Below are positions 22,813 to 35,982 of a stretch of DNA of 64,000 nucleotides, in pieces (positions within the stretch are counted from its first letter, which is position 1; every line of letters starts with the position of its first letter). The position numbers were made by a program, and so were the translations under genes. Under the pieces are notes generated by a model. The model saw nothing but the letters and a program-made list of their open reading frames with translations, was not told the DNA's origin and made no database searches. Source of the stretch: Diphasiastrum complanatum (lineage: Eukaryota > Streptophyta > Lycopodiopsida > Lycopodiales > Lycopodiaceae); the NCBI GenBank assembly GCA_029204225.1, contig CM055113.1, positions 20,793,798 through 20,857,797 on the forward strand. Direction: 5' to 3'.

Positions 22813-23804
22813 CCAACCTGGCGCCACGCCAGACTGGACAGCCATGAACAGGTAACTTCCACCCAAGCAAGCCATTCAAACTCAGCCGACAGGTTAGAGC
22901 CCGTTTTCCAAGAGCTTAACCCATTCATGTTCATGCAAGGAACACTCAGAACCACAAGCTGCGACACATATGAAGACAACCAGTTCCTAGACCGAATGGT
23001 CCTGATGACATATGGTTGGCGTCCCGGGATATGACCCTCAGCTATGTGCTAGATAAAAATGATTTGAAGCGGCCTTACAACTGGCGCTTTTACCGAACAC
23101 TGAAACCCAGAAGGTAATCATAGTCAGTTTGAGAAAAATCCCACTTTATCAATAAACCTGAGAAGGTTACATTTCAAGTGTGTGACCGACCCTAGTCTCC
23201 GGGGTGCTGGCATGCTAAGGCGGGCATCAGGACAACATTCCAACAAAGGAAACTGAGACTTGGTTGGAGCTCGCCCTGAGTCGCAACCCGCATTTCCCTA
23301 TAGTATTGGTGGATTCGCCACCTCCCCTCATGCCAAGTGCTCTGCAACACATTTTTCTCTCTATGATTTTATCTCTCTAGAAAGTCATTTTCTCTCTCTA
23401 GAATTTTTTAATCCCCAAGCTTCCTTTAATCATGCCTAGATCCAAACTCAGCCGACAGTTCCCCAAGAGCTTAACCCATTCACATTCATGCAAGGAACAC
23501 TCAGAACCACAAGCCGCGACAGATATGAAGACAACCAATTCCCAGACCGAATGGTCCCGACAATATACCGTTGGCGTCCTGGACCGAATGGTCCCGACGA
23601 CATACTGTAGGCGTACATCGATCCGAGCTCTCTGGACTTCGCTAGAACCGATCAAAGACTTTCAACCATAGGAACTTGGCGCCGGCTGGATTCTGGTCAC
23701 AATGGCATTGGGAGTGGCGCCGGGAGCAGCAGTGGTGCTACTGGCGTCGGGGACAATGCTGGCGCCAGAAGTAAAGCTTGTAAAGGTAGCTTTACAACAC
23801 ATAC

Positions 23805-25216
23805 AATGATAGCCAAATTTTTAAATTAAGATAAAAAAGAGAATATATGGTTAAGTAATATAAGGCAGTTGATTTGTTGGTGAGCACATGCAATTTGTCC
23901 ATGTATAGATCTTAGAATATGAAAAGTGAAATCTATAAATCTTTATTTAATTTCTCACATTATCCATTTCATAAAAAGTCATTTTCAAAATTCATATAAA
24001 ATTTAAACAAATGAAGATAACATATGAAATGTACAAAAGTTCTTATGTTCGTGAAATAGCCTACTAGGTATTCTTATAGGAAACAATGTTGATAACTATT
24101 ACATTTCATGATTTTGATAGGTGTGAATTTATGTGATAGGCAAGCATACAAACAATACATGCATGCCAAACTCTTATGATATCTATCATATTACAAACAA
24201 AAGATATTGATCATACAAACTCAAACAAATAATGCATGTGTTTAGAATGGAGCATGGGTAAAATCACATGCTCCATACAAAATATGCTTTGTATGCTAGA
24301 CATAATGACCTCGCTCTATACACTACAACACTATGAGAGAATCTATCATGGAATCATTTTTAGACTAAAATAATGAATAAACTATAGTACTCTATTTGTG
24401 TGCACCATAGACAATCTCAAAAACAATTTAGATCACACACATTAAATATCGGAGGTAGCTGAAATTGGCAGGTGCACTAGGTTGTGGACTAGGAAGAGTT
24501 TGTTAGAAATCATTATCAAGGCGTATTCATTGTCAGTGTGGTAATGTGCATCATATATCTAGAGCTATATTGGAAAATACAACCTTTCTGTTTAAAGATT
24601 ACTTTTAAAACTTATTTTCTCAACTTTGTCTAAGAATGAGAAAAAAAAAATTGCATCAAACTCAAAAAAAGCTGCCAGATTTCGAGGGGATTACATATTA
24701 AAATATTGTATGGGCATCACTATGGGCGCAAATGCACTTCCACAAAACAATGTCTAGCTAACTGCCATTGCAAGTCAGGTGTCTCTGCTTTCAGGATTTT
24801 ATTACATAAAATAATACTCTTACCATTGCCAATATAATTTATTAGGCCATCTAGTTAGTCTCATGTTGGAGTGCCAAGACAAACTTCCTGAGGCAATTGT
24901 AGTAGTCCAATCAATATAGTTATTCATAGTAATTTATTTCTTTTACAATACTTTTGTGAGAAACAAATATACCTCTACAAACTGGTAAACAACTATTTGT
25001 CACCTATTCAAAATACCACCTGAAACTAGCATTGTGTAGAACTTCCTTGTGTTGAATCCACATGCATGTTGTTGCATTAAGAATGAGGATTTGTCACTTG
25101 GTTCATATCAAACTTTGTTGATTTCCCAAATAAAAAATTGTGAATTACAAGATTTGTGCTACCTAATAGACAATAATATCATATGCTTCTATGAAAGTGT
25201 CTTGTCAATCCATTGG
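23805..25216. other. AT-rich stretch without recognised features
   Basis: Low GC, stops in all frames, short open frames only (longest about 74 codons near 25049). No retroelement motif or repeat of note. Confidence 0.5.
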
Positions 25217-25622
25217 ACAAGTATTGCAATTTGTTATCAAGACTATTGTTACATCCATGTCTTGCATGAATGATTCGGAATAGTCCTTGACCTGGATATC
25301 CAGCACTCAAGTGTATGAGATTATTATTTATGCATGTCATTCCAGACAAGGCCAATAATGTAATCAATAACCTTGTGAGGGCCTATATGCTCTAAGTGTA
25401 CCTATGGGGCTAGTGCATGGACAAGTATTGCAATTTGTTATCAAGGCTATTGTTACATCCATGTCCTGCATGAAGGATTTGGGATAGTCCTTGACATGGA
25501 TATCCGACACTCAAGTGTATGAGATTATTATTTATCCACGTCATTCTAGACTAGGCCAATAATGTAATCAATAACCTTGTGAGGGCCCATATGCTCTAAG
25601 TGGACCTAGGGGCTAGTGCATG
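25217..25622. repeat. Two-copy tandem duplication, 204-bp unit
   Basis: The block beginning ACAAGTATTGCAATTTGTTA at 25217 is repeated head to tail from 25421; the copies are about 90% identical. No coding function recognised. Confidence 0.85.
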
Positions 25623-25904
25623 GTGATTGACAACTTTTGGTGCAAGAATAGGAGGTCAAATACTTTTGGATAAACTAGGGGGATTGTCATGGCCCTAATG
25701 GGGGTTTGGACATTGGGATCTGGATAATAGTGGAATAGGACTGTAGCGGGTATTTCCAATCCAGCTTCAACCATAGATCCAAGCACAATCAGGCATCGAA
25801 GGATGAAGTAGATCTTTAACTTGTCATGAGTGTTGGAATTCGATGCTCAACCTCAAATATATTCAGTAATGGGCATCCTAAAAGCTGTATAAAACCAGAA
25901 ACAG
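25623..25904 (+). other. Possible PPT and LTR start of a lost element
   Basis: A purine tract AACTAGGGGGA is followed by TTGTCATGGCCC at about 25686, the layout of a polypurine tract and the TG start of a plus-strand 3' LTR. The rest up to the next Copia fragment has no partner in the window, so this stays tentative. Confidence 0.25.
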
Positions 25905-26038
25905 AAGGCTTAATACAGAGACGCATACATTATGAGACAAACCTGAATGCAATAAGAAGATAGTATTGATTCAATATGAAAATGAAACAGATGTAAATGA
26001 GCACAACAACTTTGTGGGTCAAAGCCGTGTACTCTAAG

Positions 26039-26570
26039 CTATCTCTGAGCGACTAAACATAAGTCTGAATTAAGCTCAACTATTGATAAGCAATAGAATG
26101 CCTTGACCTTTAAACTTAGTTCTGCATAGAACTTTCTATGTGTATCCAAGCTTAATGCTTTGGTAAAAATATCTGCTGCCATATCTTGCATTCTACAGTA
26201 CTGCAATCCGACCTCCTTGTCGAAAACTTTGCTTCTGACATAGTGATACTTAATTTCAATGTGCTTACTTCTAGAATAAACTCTAGGGTTGGCTGACAAG
26301 GCAATGGCACTTTGATAATGTTGGAGCATATTGATTCAGACTGAAATCTGAAAGTAAGTTCCTCAACCAAATTGCTTCCTTTGTAGCTTGTAAGGCTGCG
26401 ATATATTCTGATTCTGTAGAAGATATAGCTATCGAAGATTGCTTGCGACAGTTCCAGAAAATAGGACCATTGTTGAGAAAGAATGTAAATCCAGAAGTGG
26501 ATTTATGAGTGTCTACATTTCCTGCCCAACTTGCATCTGTGTAACCAATGAGTAAATTGAGTTTGTTGTT
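26039..26570 (-). pseudogene. Copia RNase H remnant
   Basis: On the minus strand the frames read DASWAGNVDTHKSTSGF, then SIAISSTESEYIAALQATKE, then (after a break) NPRVYSRSKHIEIKYHYVRS and DIFTKALS. These are the conserved blocks of Copia RNase H, with the catalytic D and the E of the STE motif visible. The C-terminal frame runs into the 3' LTR fragment. Confidence 0.85.
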
Positions 26571-26599
26571 GTCGACTGTTCCATAAAATCAACATTGTA

Positions 26600-27073
26600 T
26601 ACCTAAGAAAATCCTTTGGCAATGAGTCGGGCTTTTCTTCTGTCGATGCTTCCATCTGCTTTGTACTTGATTTTGAAAATCCATTTACAATCAACTACGT
26701 TTCTGCTAGTAGATTATTCGACATTTGTCCATGTTTGGTTCTTGATAAGAGATGAATACTCTTTATCCATAACTTATTTCCAGAGGTCAAAATCGGGATG
26801 ATTGAGTGCCTCTTCGACAATCGTCGACTCTTGAACGAGGTAGACTACAGACTTGTCGATATACCTGTTAGGTGGTTTGCTAGTTCTTGATGATCTTCTA
26901 AATAGTAAATGAAGTTGATCATATTCATCATGTTGTAGTTGTTGAACTATGAAATCATCATCTTTAGAATCGTTGTTGATATGTTGTTCATCGAGAGTAG
27001 ATGAGCTTGGACCTTCAATAGGAATAGTCAACTGAGGAACCTCGAAGTTCAATATGTCGGATGAATCCGACAA
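26600..27073 (-). pseudogene. Copia RT N-terminus and linker remnant
   Basis: The linker motif RRSSRTSKPPNRYIDKS, acidic sequence before it, and the RT N-terminal NHPDFDLWK and CKWIFKIKYKADGSIDRRKA are recognisable in two frames. The palm domain with YVDD is missing. Confidence 0.78.
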
Positions 27074-27139
27074 GTCGGGTACATGGGCTTTGCCTTTTCC
27101 CTTCAGGTCAATAAACTGATCTTCGATGAAGATGACATC

Positions 27140-28488
27140 TCAACTAGTGAATATCTTCGACTTGATAGGATCTAACAACTTGTAGGCTTGATCTGAAATA
27201 GTATAGCTGTTGAAAATACATTTGATACTTTGGAAGTCAATGAGCTTCTTCCTGAGATCATGAGGAATCTGTGCATAAGTAGTACATCCAAAACTTTTAA
27301 ATTCGATAAGGAAGGTTTGGTAATGATGTTTTGTCTGAGAGACCTTTAGTAGGACATATGTTATGAAGATAGGTTGTTGTTGAAACAGCTTCAGCCTAGA
27401 AGGACTTCGGAAGTGTTGCATGTGATAACATGCACTTTGCCGATTCGACTAAGGTTCTGTTCTTTCTCTCAACAAGACCGTTTGATTGAGGTGAATATGA
27501 GGTAATGTATTGTTGCTCAATGCCATTGTTAAGACATTACTCCTTGAATTCGGTGGAGATGTATTCTCCCTCGTTGTCGGACCTCAGTGCTTTAATTTGT
27601 TTACAAGTCTGATGAAAGCTTCTGATTTTTGCTTAATGAAGTAAACAACTGTTCTTTGAGAGAATTCGTCAATAAAAGTAATAAAATACTTTGCATCTAG
27701 CAATGAAGGAGTTTGCGTAGGTCTACATATATATGAATGAACAACATCTAACAGACCTTTTGCTGCATGCCTATGACTCGATCTAAAGGGAATCCTAGTT
27801 TGCTTTCCAAGGATGCGCTATGGCAGACAGGGAGATCAACTTTGCCAGAAAGATAGTCGAGACCAAGTGTTGGGGATTTTCTAGACATGTTCAAAATAGA
27901 TGAATGATTTAAGTGTCCTAAACGATGATGCCATAGTAATGCTTTATTGACAAGAACATAGATTTTCAAGACTTGACTAGAATCTGAATAACAATGTGCC
28001 AATCTATATAAGTATCCATGCCTCTTGCTGAGTGCAAGGATCTTATTACTCCTATCAATAATTCTGCATTGATCTGACTCAAACTCCACCTTATGACCTA
28101 AATCTGTAATTCTACTTACTGATAACAGATTTGTAGAGAGTTTAGGAACATACAAGACTTTTGACAATAGTTTGGAACCTTATTTTTACAATACCTTCAC
28201 ATACTTCTTTGTGATGTAAGGCGTATAGGAATGAAAAATCTCATGATGATTGGTCATATGTTGAGTAGCTCAAGAATTCAGAAAGAACAAATTATCCAAA
28301 TTCGCGTATTTGTCTTTGACCATAAAAGTGCCTTCATTCATTTTGACTTTAGGAGATGTTGTAACTGTATTTGCTTGTTGATCAGGTTGCTTGGCTGCAT
28401 TCTTTTCTTTGAGAATTCGACAATCCTGGATCTCATGGTTATTGCGCTTGCAATACCTACAAAACATCTTCTTCTTCGACAAATATGA
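27140..28488 (-). pseudogene. Copia zinc knuckle, pre-integrase and integrase remnants
   Basis: Pieces in order: CRYCKRNNHEIQDC zinc knuckle (about 28430-28470), VLYVPKLSTNLLSVSRIT (end of the protease region), LLWHHRLGHLNHSSILNM (pre-integrase), and FKSFGCTTYAQIPHDLRKKL (integrase C-terminus). The integrase core between about 27420 and 27750 still reads in broken frames (nucleotide similarity to the ALRSDN-GGEYIST block near 27540-27590). Too many stops for function. Confidence 0.8.
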
Positions 28489-29030
28489 ATTCGATGATTG
28501 TCCTTGACTTTGAGTTTGTTTCTAATTTGATGTAGACTGGTTGGAGCTTTTTTGCTTGGAGATGATCCGACAGCGGCCATCTATTGCAAGAGATTCTTAA
28601 ACCGGTTAATATGATTCTAAAGAGAATCATTGTTTGACATATTGAGTGTGAAGAATTTCCTTCGAAGATATAAATAGTAGTTACGTCTCTCACATCATAT
28701 AGTGAGCTCAAGATGTCCCAAACTTCTTTTGAAGTTTTGGGTTCAGCTATGTGGTCAATTTGAGTATCTGATATATTGAGGATAATAAGCGCGAAAGCTT
28801 TACCATCCTTTGATTTTCATTTTGAGTCTTTTGTGTCGTCTTTAGGCTTTACTTTTGTACCTATGACAACATTCCACAACTCATTGGCAATTAGCAAGGT
28901 CTTCATCTGAAATTTCCATAAATGATAATTGGATCCATTCAGCTTGTCTGCAATAAGACTGGCTTTACTTTGAGAATCCATCTGGAACTTTAGTCTTTCG
29001 ACGTTAAGAGAGATATCGTGCTGTGAAAAT
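28489..29030 (-). pseudogene. Copia gag remnant
   Basis: Lies between the zinc knuckle and the PBS of the minus-strand Copia. Broken frames give gag-like pieces (for example SKEVWDILSSLYDVRDV at about 28680-28730). Assignment rests on position as well as these short matches. Confidence 0.55.
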
Positions 29031-29054
29031 CAATTCTCTGATACCAAAACAAAT

Positions 29055-29579
29055 TGATTCGAACTGAAGAATAATTTGATATCACGAAAGATATCAGCTA
29101 ATAGTATTAGGCCTTGAAGTATCATTGCTCTAATACCATCTTGGAAAGAGGTGTGTGAAAAGATAGGTCGAATAGAATCGAATAAAAAAAATTCGAACGA
29201 CAAGAATAAAAACTTATCGTGTGCAGCGGAATAAACTATCTTCTTTTTTTCTATGCATAACTATGCCTATCAATTTTGAACAAAATAATAGTGATAGAAA
29301 TCACGTTCGATCTTATAGTAACTAACTTTGAAATCATTAGTACTACAATGATTACGTAACCAAACATCAAGCATTGAATTATCCGACAAATAATCTATCA
29401 TGAAGAAATACAGAGACGCATACATTTTGAGATAGTATTGATTTAGTATGAAAACGAAATAGATGTAAATGAGCACAACAAATTTGCGGATCGAAACCAT
29501 GTACTCTAAGCTATCTCTGAGCGACTAAACATAAGTCTGAATTAAGTGCAACTATTGATAAGCAATAAGCGCAATAACA
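29055..29579 (-). repeat. 5' LTR of the decayed minus-strand Copia
   Basis: The left edge lies eight bases from the reversed PBS; the right edge (TAACA, TGTTA on the minus strand) is set by where similarity to the 3' LTR fragment ends. The middle (29406-29575) matches 25905-26088. Confidence 0.6.
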
Positions 29580-30883
29580 ATCTCTAATCAACTCTAAAGA
29601 ACTGAGCTAGAATGCTCAAGAGTGTTCAAGCTCGCAGGCTTGAGAGAGAACACTAAATATTCAATACTTCTTGATCTAAGATCACTGATTATGCTCTAAG
29701 ATGAAAATGTAGAAATATGAACAACTATTTATACATAAGCAAATGAGACAACGTCCAATAGTAGGACAACTAATTAGGTTGTCAAATGTATCATCCAGTT
29801 GGTTGTGATGTGCTGGCATCCATCCAGTTAGGACTCAGAAATTACTTGCTGATGAATTAATGCAAGTCCGTGGCTTTGGTTGTAAACAGTCTATCTGCAA
29901 ATTTGAACGTAAACTATCATGTGAAAAATGCGAAGGTCTTTGCCAAATTCATTTCCTTAGCATTTGAGGCATCTGGCATTTTGCGAAAAAGCCAAAGTGA
30001 GATAAAATCTTGAAAGAATTTAAATTTTGAAAATGTCGACATTGTGAGCTGTTTCTGAGTAGTTATGCAAATTGTGTAAGAACACAACGAAAATTGTAGG
30101 ACTGGATCAAAGTTGGACGAAGATTAAAATGTCGATTAGTCGATTAGTAGGAGAATAATCCAACACAAATAACAGTTCTAAATCCTTGACTCTCCTAATT
30201 GATCAAGAATTACTCATTATCTTAATACATTGCCATCTGGTCCATATTTGTATTTGTAGATCCATTTATACTTGACATGAAGAAACAAAATGTTTCTAAC
30301 TACAAAGCCTTGCTAGCTTTCAGCCCTCAGCCTGACGAAGATGTCCACGAACACGAAAGTCAAGAGACACAAAACACGAAAAGTTTTGCGAACGCAAAAG
30401 TCAAAGGAGACAAAGATGAACGATTCACGAACACGAAAGATTTTATGTCCATCTCATGTGTATTTCTCAAGATAAATTGATTTCTAGTGTGTAGAATGTC
30501 AATTTTGTGATTGATCTTTCTTCCACACATGTGAATGGCAGTAGGATGCTGCTGCTATACAAAAAGGGACATTACCTTACTGTACATTTATGCTTATGAT
30601 TGAATCTTTGTGATTTGTGCAATTCTAGCATGCTAAAATTGATGATTTCTATCTTGTAGTTAAAACTAGATGTGATGTGCTAAAGCCAAAAGTCGAGCAA
30701 CCACATCAAACGTCAAGTACGTCGACTTTGAGATCCAAGTTCGACGAGCGTGACAGTTTGAATGTCATGACTCAGCCATTAAGCCACATGTAATTAGCTA
30801 ATGTTTTAGCTTAAGCTATCTTGTAATGCTTAGCTAATTAATTCTTTAAAAGTTGTCAAATCGACACCAAGGATTTACAATAG
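29580..30883 (+). other. Probable LTR-containing stretch upstream of a Copia gag
   Basis: A primer-binding-site-like TGGTACCAGAGCCCG begins at about 30884, so the bases before it should be an LTR, but there is no second copy to define it. A short open frame at 30277-30480 (Glu/Lys/Asn-rich) probably lies inside this LTR and is not a convincing gene. Confidence 0.4.
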
Positions 30884-30931
30884 TGGTACCAGAGCCCGGT
30901 TTGCTCCTATCAGAGCCTCGTCACCAAGACT

Positions 30932-31500
30932 ATGGCTTCCATTAGTAGCATCCAATCGAAGATTTGCACAGTACTTGAAGTAGACAGGTTAAATTTCTTG
31001 GCCTGGAAGGTAAAGACTTCACTCATACTCAGAGGAGAAGCACTATGGCCATGGTTTGATGGCACTGAAGAGATGTCAGCCAGCACAGACAAGGAACTTC
31101 GAGAGTGGAAGGAGAAGAACGACAAAGTAGTAGTTGTCATCTCCTATTCCATCGAAGACAACATTACCCTCAACCTTGCATCAATCTCTAATGCTAGAGA
31201 GATGTGAGATGAACTCACAAACAGATTTCAAACCAAGTCATGAAATCAAATTATGCTTCTAGAAGATCAGCTCACCTATCTAAGATGGGATGGCAAGGAT
31301 CTTACCAGCTTCATCAGAAAAATGAAGAACATGTTCCTGTCATTACACAATGCTCACCCACCTCCCAGAGATACTAATGATGATTTGCCTCTCCTACATC
31401 TCATGTAGGCTCAACTTTCCATGCTTGACGTTGCCAATTCTGATTTGTCCAGTATATAGGCCTCCCACCAAGGAGCCTATCTCTCCACAATATCCATCAT
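30932..31500 (+). pseudogene. Copia gag remnant
   Basis: Starts MASISSIQSKICTVLEVDRL, followed by NFLAWKVKTSLILRG, a typical Copia gag N-terminus. After a stop at 31204 the same frame continues with DELTNRFQTKS, LLEDQLTYLRW and FIRKMKNMFLSLHNA, with further stops. The PBS-like motif about 40 bases upstream supports an element start. Everything downstream is lost. Confidence 0.8.
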
Positions 31501-33833
<2,333 letters not shown>

Positions 33834-33859
33834 GGCTGATTCTGACGAATCTCCAAGAT

Positions 33860-34735
33860 ACTCAGACAGAGGAACTCAAGAGAACCTCTCACCTTAGACC
33901 AAGGAGGTCTTGGAGGAGACGAGACAAACGAAGACTGAGAGCCGAGTATGAGAGCCGAGAAACGCTAGTTAGGAATGGCAAGCAAGAACTGTGTAAACCT
34001 CGTGGTGAATCTCGAAAGATGGAATGACCATGTAGGAACTAGTATTTCTAGGCAAATGTAATAAATTCAAGTAGACCTCTCTTAAAGAAAGTAGAGTGAG
34101 CCAGCTTTTGATGGTGACCTCTAGTGGAGAGCATTATTCCACTTGTAATTTGTGAAATGTGAAAATTTCACTAGGATGCCACCTAAGAAGCTCTCTTGCT
34201 TATTTAAGAGACTCCCTCTTTGTGAAGAGGAGTTTTTTGTGTATTGGATCTACTTCATGCTGAAATGAGAAGAGCCTTCACGAGTTTGGTGCATCCATTG
34301 AGCTCCTTGATCATGCTTGTTTCTTGAGTGATGCATTTATGATCTTGCCCTTCCCTCCTTTGTGTGTGGTTGTGGATTGTAGAGTGGACTAGATTTGGTG
34401 CTTTCCTAGAGTGGATTAGTTTCTTTTTTCTTGTTTGTGGATCAATGTAGGAACCAGCATTCAAGTATACTAGATACGCTAGAAATGTGGTATAAATCTT
34501 GCATATCTTCCAACATTCTAGTTCTTGATGTTCATGGGATGTCCAAGAATCAAAAGACTGGTTGGTTTCTTGGTCCTTAGACTTCTAAAATGCTGTAGAT
34601 TAGTTCTTGTTTCTTGTTTTGTCAATTTACGCAAGTATAGTAGTGCTTAGGATCTGATTTCAATTCATTTTGCAGCAAAGTAGAAGTAGAAATCCATCGT
34701 TGTTCAACTGAGCAGTAACGTAGACCATTTGTTGA
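33860..34735 (+). repeat. Diverged direct repeat, left copy (LTR-like)
   Basis: Matches 40745-41640 in order and orientation at an estimated 65-70%, with shared landmarks GGAATGACCATGTAGG, TTTTGATGGTGACCTCTA and CTCTTGCTTATTTAAG. The TATTTAAG could be a TATA box. The young Copia at 34.7-40.0 kb sits exactly at its right end. It may be a pair of old LTRs or two solo LTRs of one family. Confidence 0.65.
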
Positions 34736-34744
34736 ACGCATTGT

Positions 34745-35380
34745 GTTTAGTCTAGTTTAGTCACATTTTGGTAAATTGTCAATAAGAGGCCAAAACTCAT
34801 TTTAGACTTAGAGATAAACTTTTTGAAGTTATATTAGTTTAAAATACATTCAATAAACACTTTTGGAAAGTGTGGGAAAGTTGGTAGTCGAGTTTGAGAG
34901 AGATTCAAATTTGAACTTTGGGTACATTGAATCTAGACCCAAAAATAGTAGGGTTTACATTTTGGAGGGAAAGCCAAGTGGCCAAATAGGGTTTGGAAAC
35001 TCTATAAAAGGATGTAACTCGTGGAGAGACACATCTTCTCTCTTCTCTCTCTTATTTCATCATTATACATGGTTCTCTTTGGGTTCTACTACTCATTGGT
35101 GCACTATCTTGGTGTTATCTTGCAATTCTATGTGTAGAATGATCATTTATTGCTATTTTCAGTTCCAAACGTGTGAAATACAGTAGGGTACTGTAATTTT
35201 ACGAAAATCAAACATATTTTATGTTTTGGTTCATGTTTGATCAATATCTCTTAGAGTTTGCATCTCATTTTGTATGTAGATGCTGATTTTTCTACATTGG
35301 CAGGATTGTTGGTTTGCTCCTTATTGTAACCAAAGATTTGGGACATGGATTGGAACTTGAATGATCTGAAATCCTCCACA
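34745..35380 (+). repeat. 5' LTR of the non-autonomous Copia (5' end truncated)
   Basis: 636 bp, aligned with 39396-40031. TATA-like CTATAAAAGG at about 35004 and a CT-rich tract after it. Ends CTCCACA directly before the primer binding site. Confidence 0.9.
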
Positions 35381-35982
35381 TGGTATCAGAGCTCTTGTGT
35401 TTCAGGTTATGAAAGGATCAGCCATCTTTAGCAAGGATTTTGAGGAGTTACCAATGCTAGAGCATGCTAGATTGATCTCTACTCAAAAATCAGCATTTTT
35501 GCATGTGTAGAATTGATCTTTTGTAGGTCAAAAATCAATATAGGGTTATATACTTGATCAATTCCAATTTCACACTTGGTTTACTGGATTTAGATGATTT
35601 TTGGTGCATTAGGAAGGTCTCATTGGAGTCTACAAGAAGATATACCAAGTTTCTAGAAATTGCATGTAGAATTTGAGATATTCAATTTTTTGTGATTTTG
35701 TCAAAACCCTAATTTTGATTGGATCTCTAGTTTGTGAGGTTACTGAACTTTATTTGAGTGTGTTTCAATCTTAGTAAGTGGCAAGAATCATTAGATTGAG
35801 GATAGATCATAGGTTGATCAAGATTTCACTATTCTATGTGTTGATTTTCTAGTTAGAAGTGCTAGAAGAGATTTGAGAGGTTCCATATCTTTGTGATTTC
35901 TTCTTGAGTTCATTTGTTGACATTCAAGAGAGTGCTTTGTGCATTGGAACAGGTTTAAAGAAGAAGATCAGGTCACTTCAAC

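Larger units (their letters stand above)
17402..23799 (-). mobile_element. Old solo LTR, split by a younger element of the same family
   Basis: The left part (17402-17728, starting TGTAACGCAGGC) and right part (22813-23799, ending AGCTTTACAACA) together make one LTR of the same family as the two LTRs of the nested element. The single LTR is bracketed by CATAC on both sides (17397-17401 and 23800-23804), so it is a genuine solo LTR left by recombination. It is clearly more diverged than the nested copies. The right part carries an extra block of about 170 bases (about 23443-23612) that repeats an upstream portion of the LTR. Confidence 0.87.
25905..29579 (-). mobile_element. Decayed minus-strand Copia retrotransposon
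   Basis: From right to left: 5' LTR (to 29055), PBS complement CTCTGATACCA (29036-29046), gag remnants, zinc knuckle, pre-integrase, integrase C-terminus, linker, the start of RT, RNase H, and a 3' LTR fragment (about 25905-26090) matching 29406-29575 of the 5' LTR at roughly 90%. RT is internally deleted: the VVDCKWIFKIKYKADGSI region at about 26620-26700 lies directly beside RNase H at about 26400-26560. Stops and frameshifts throughout. Confidence 0.85.
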
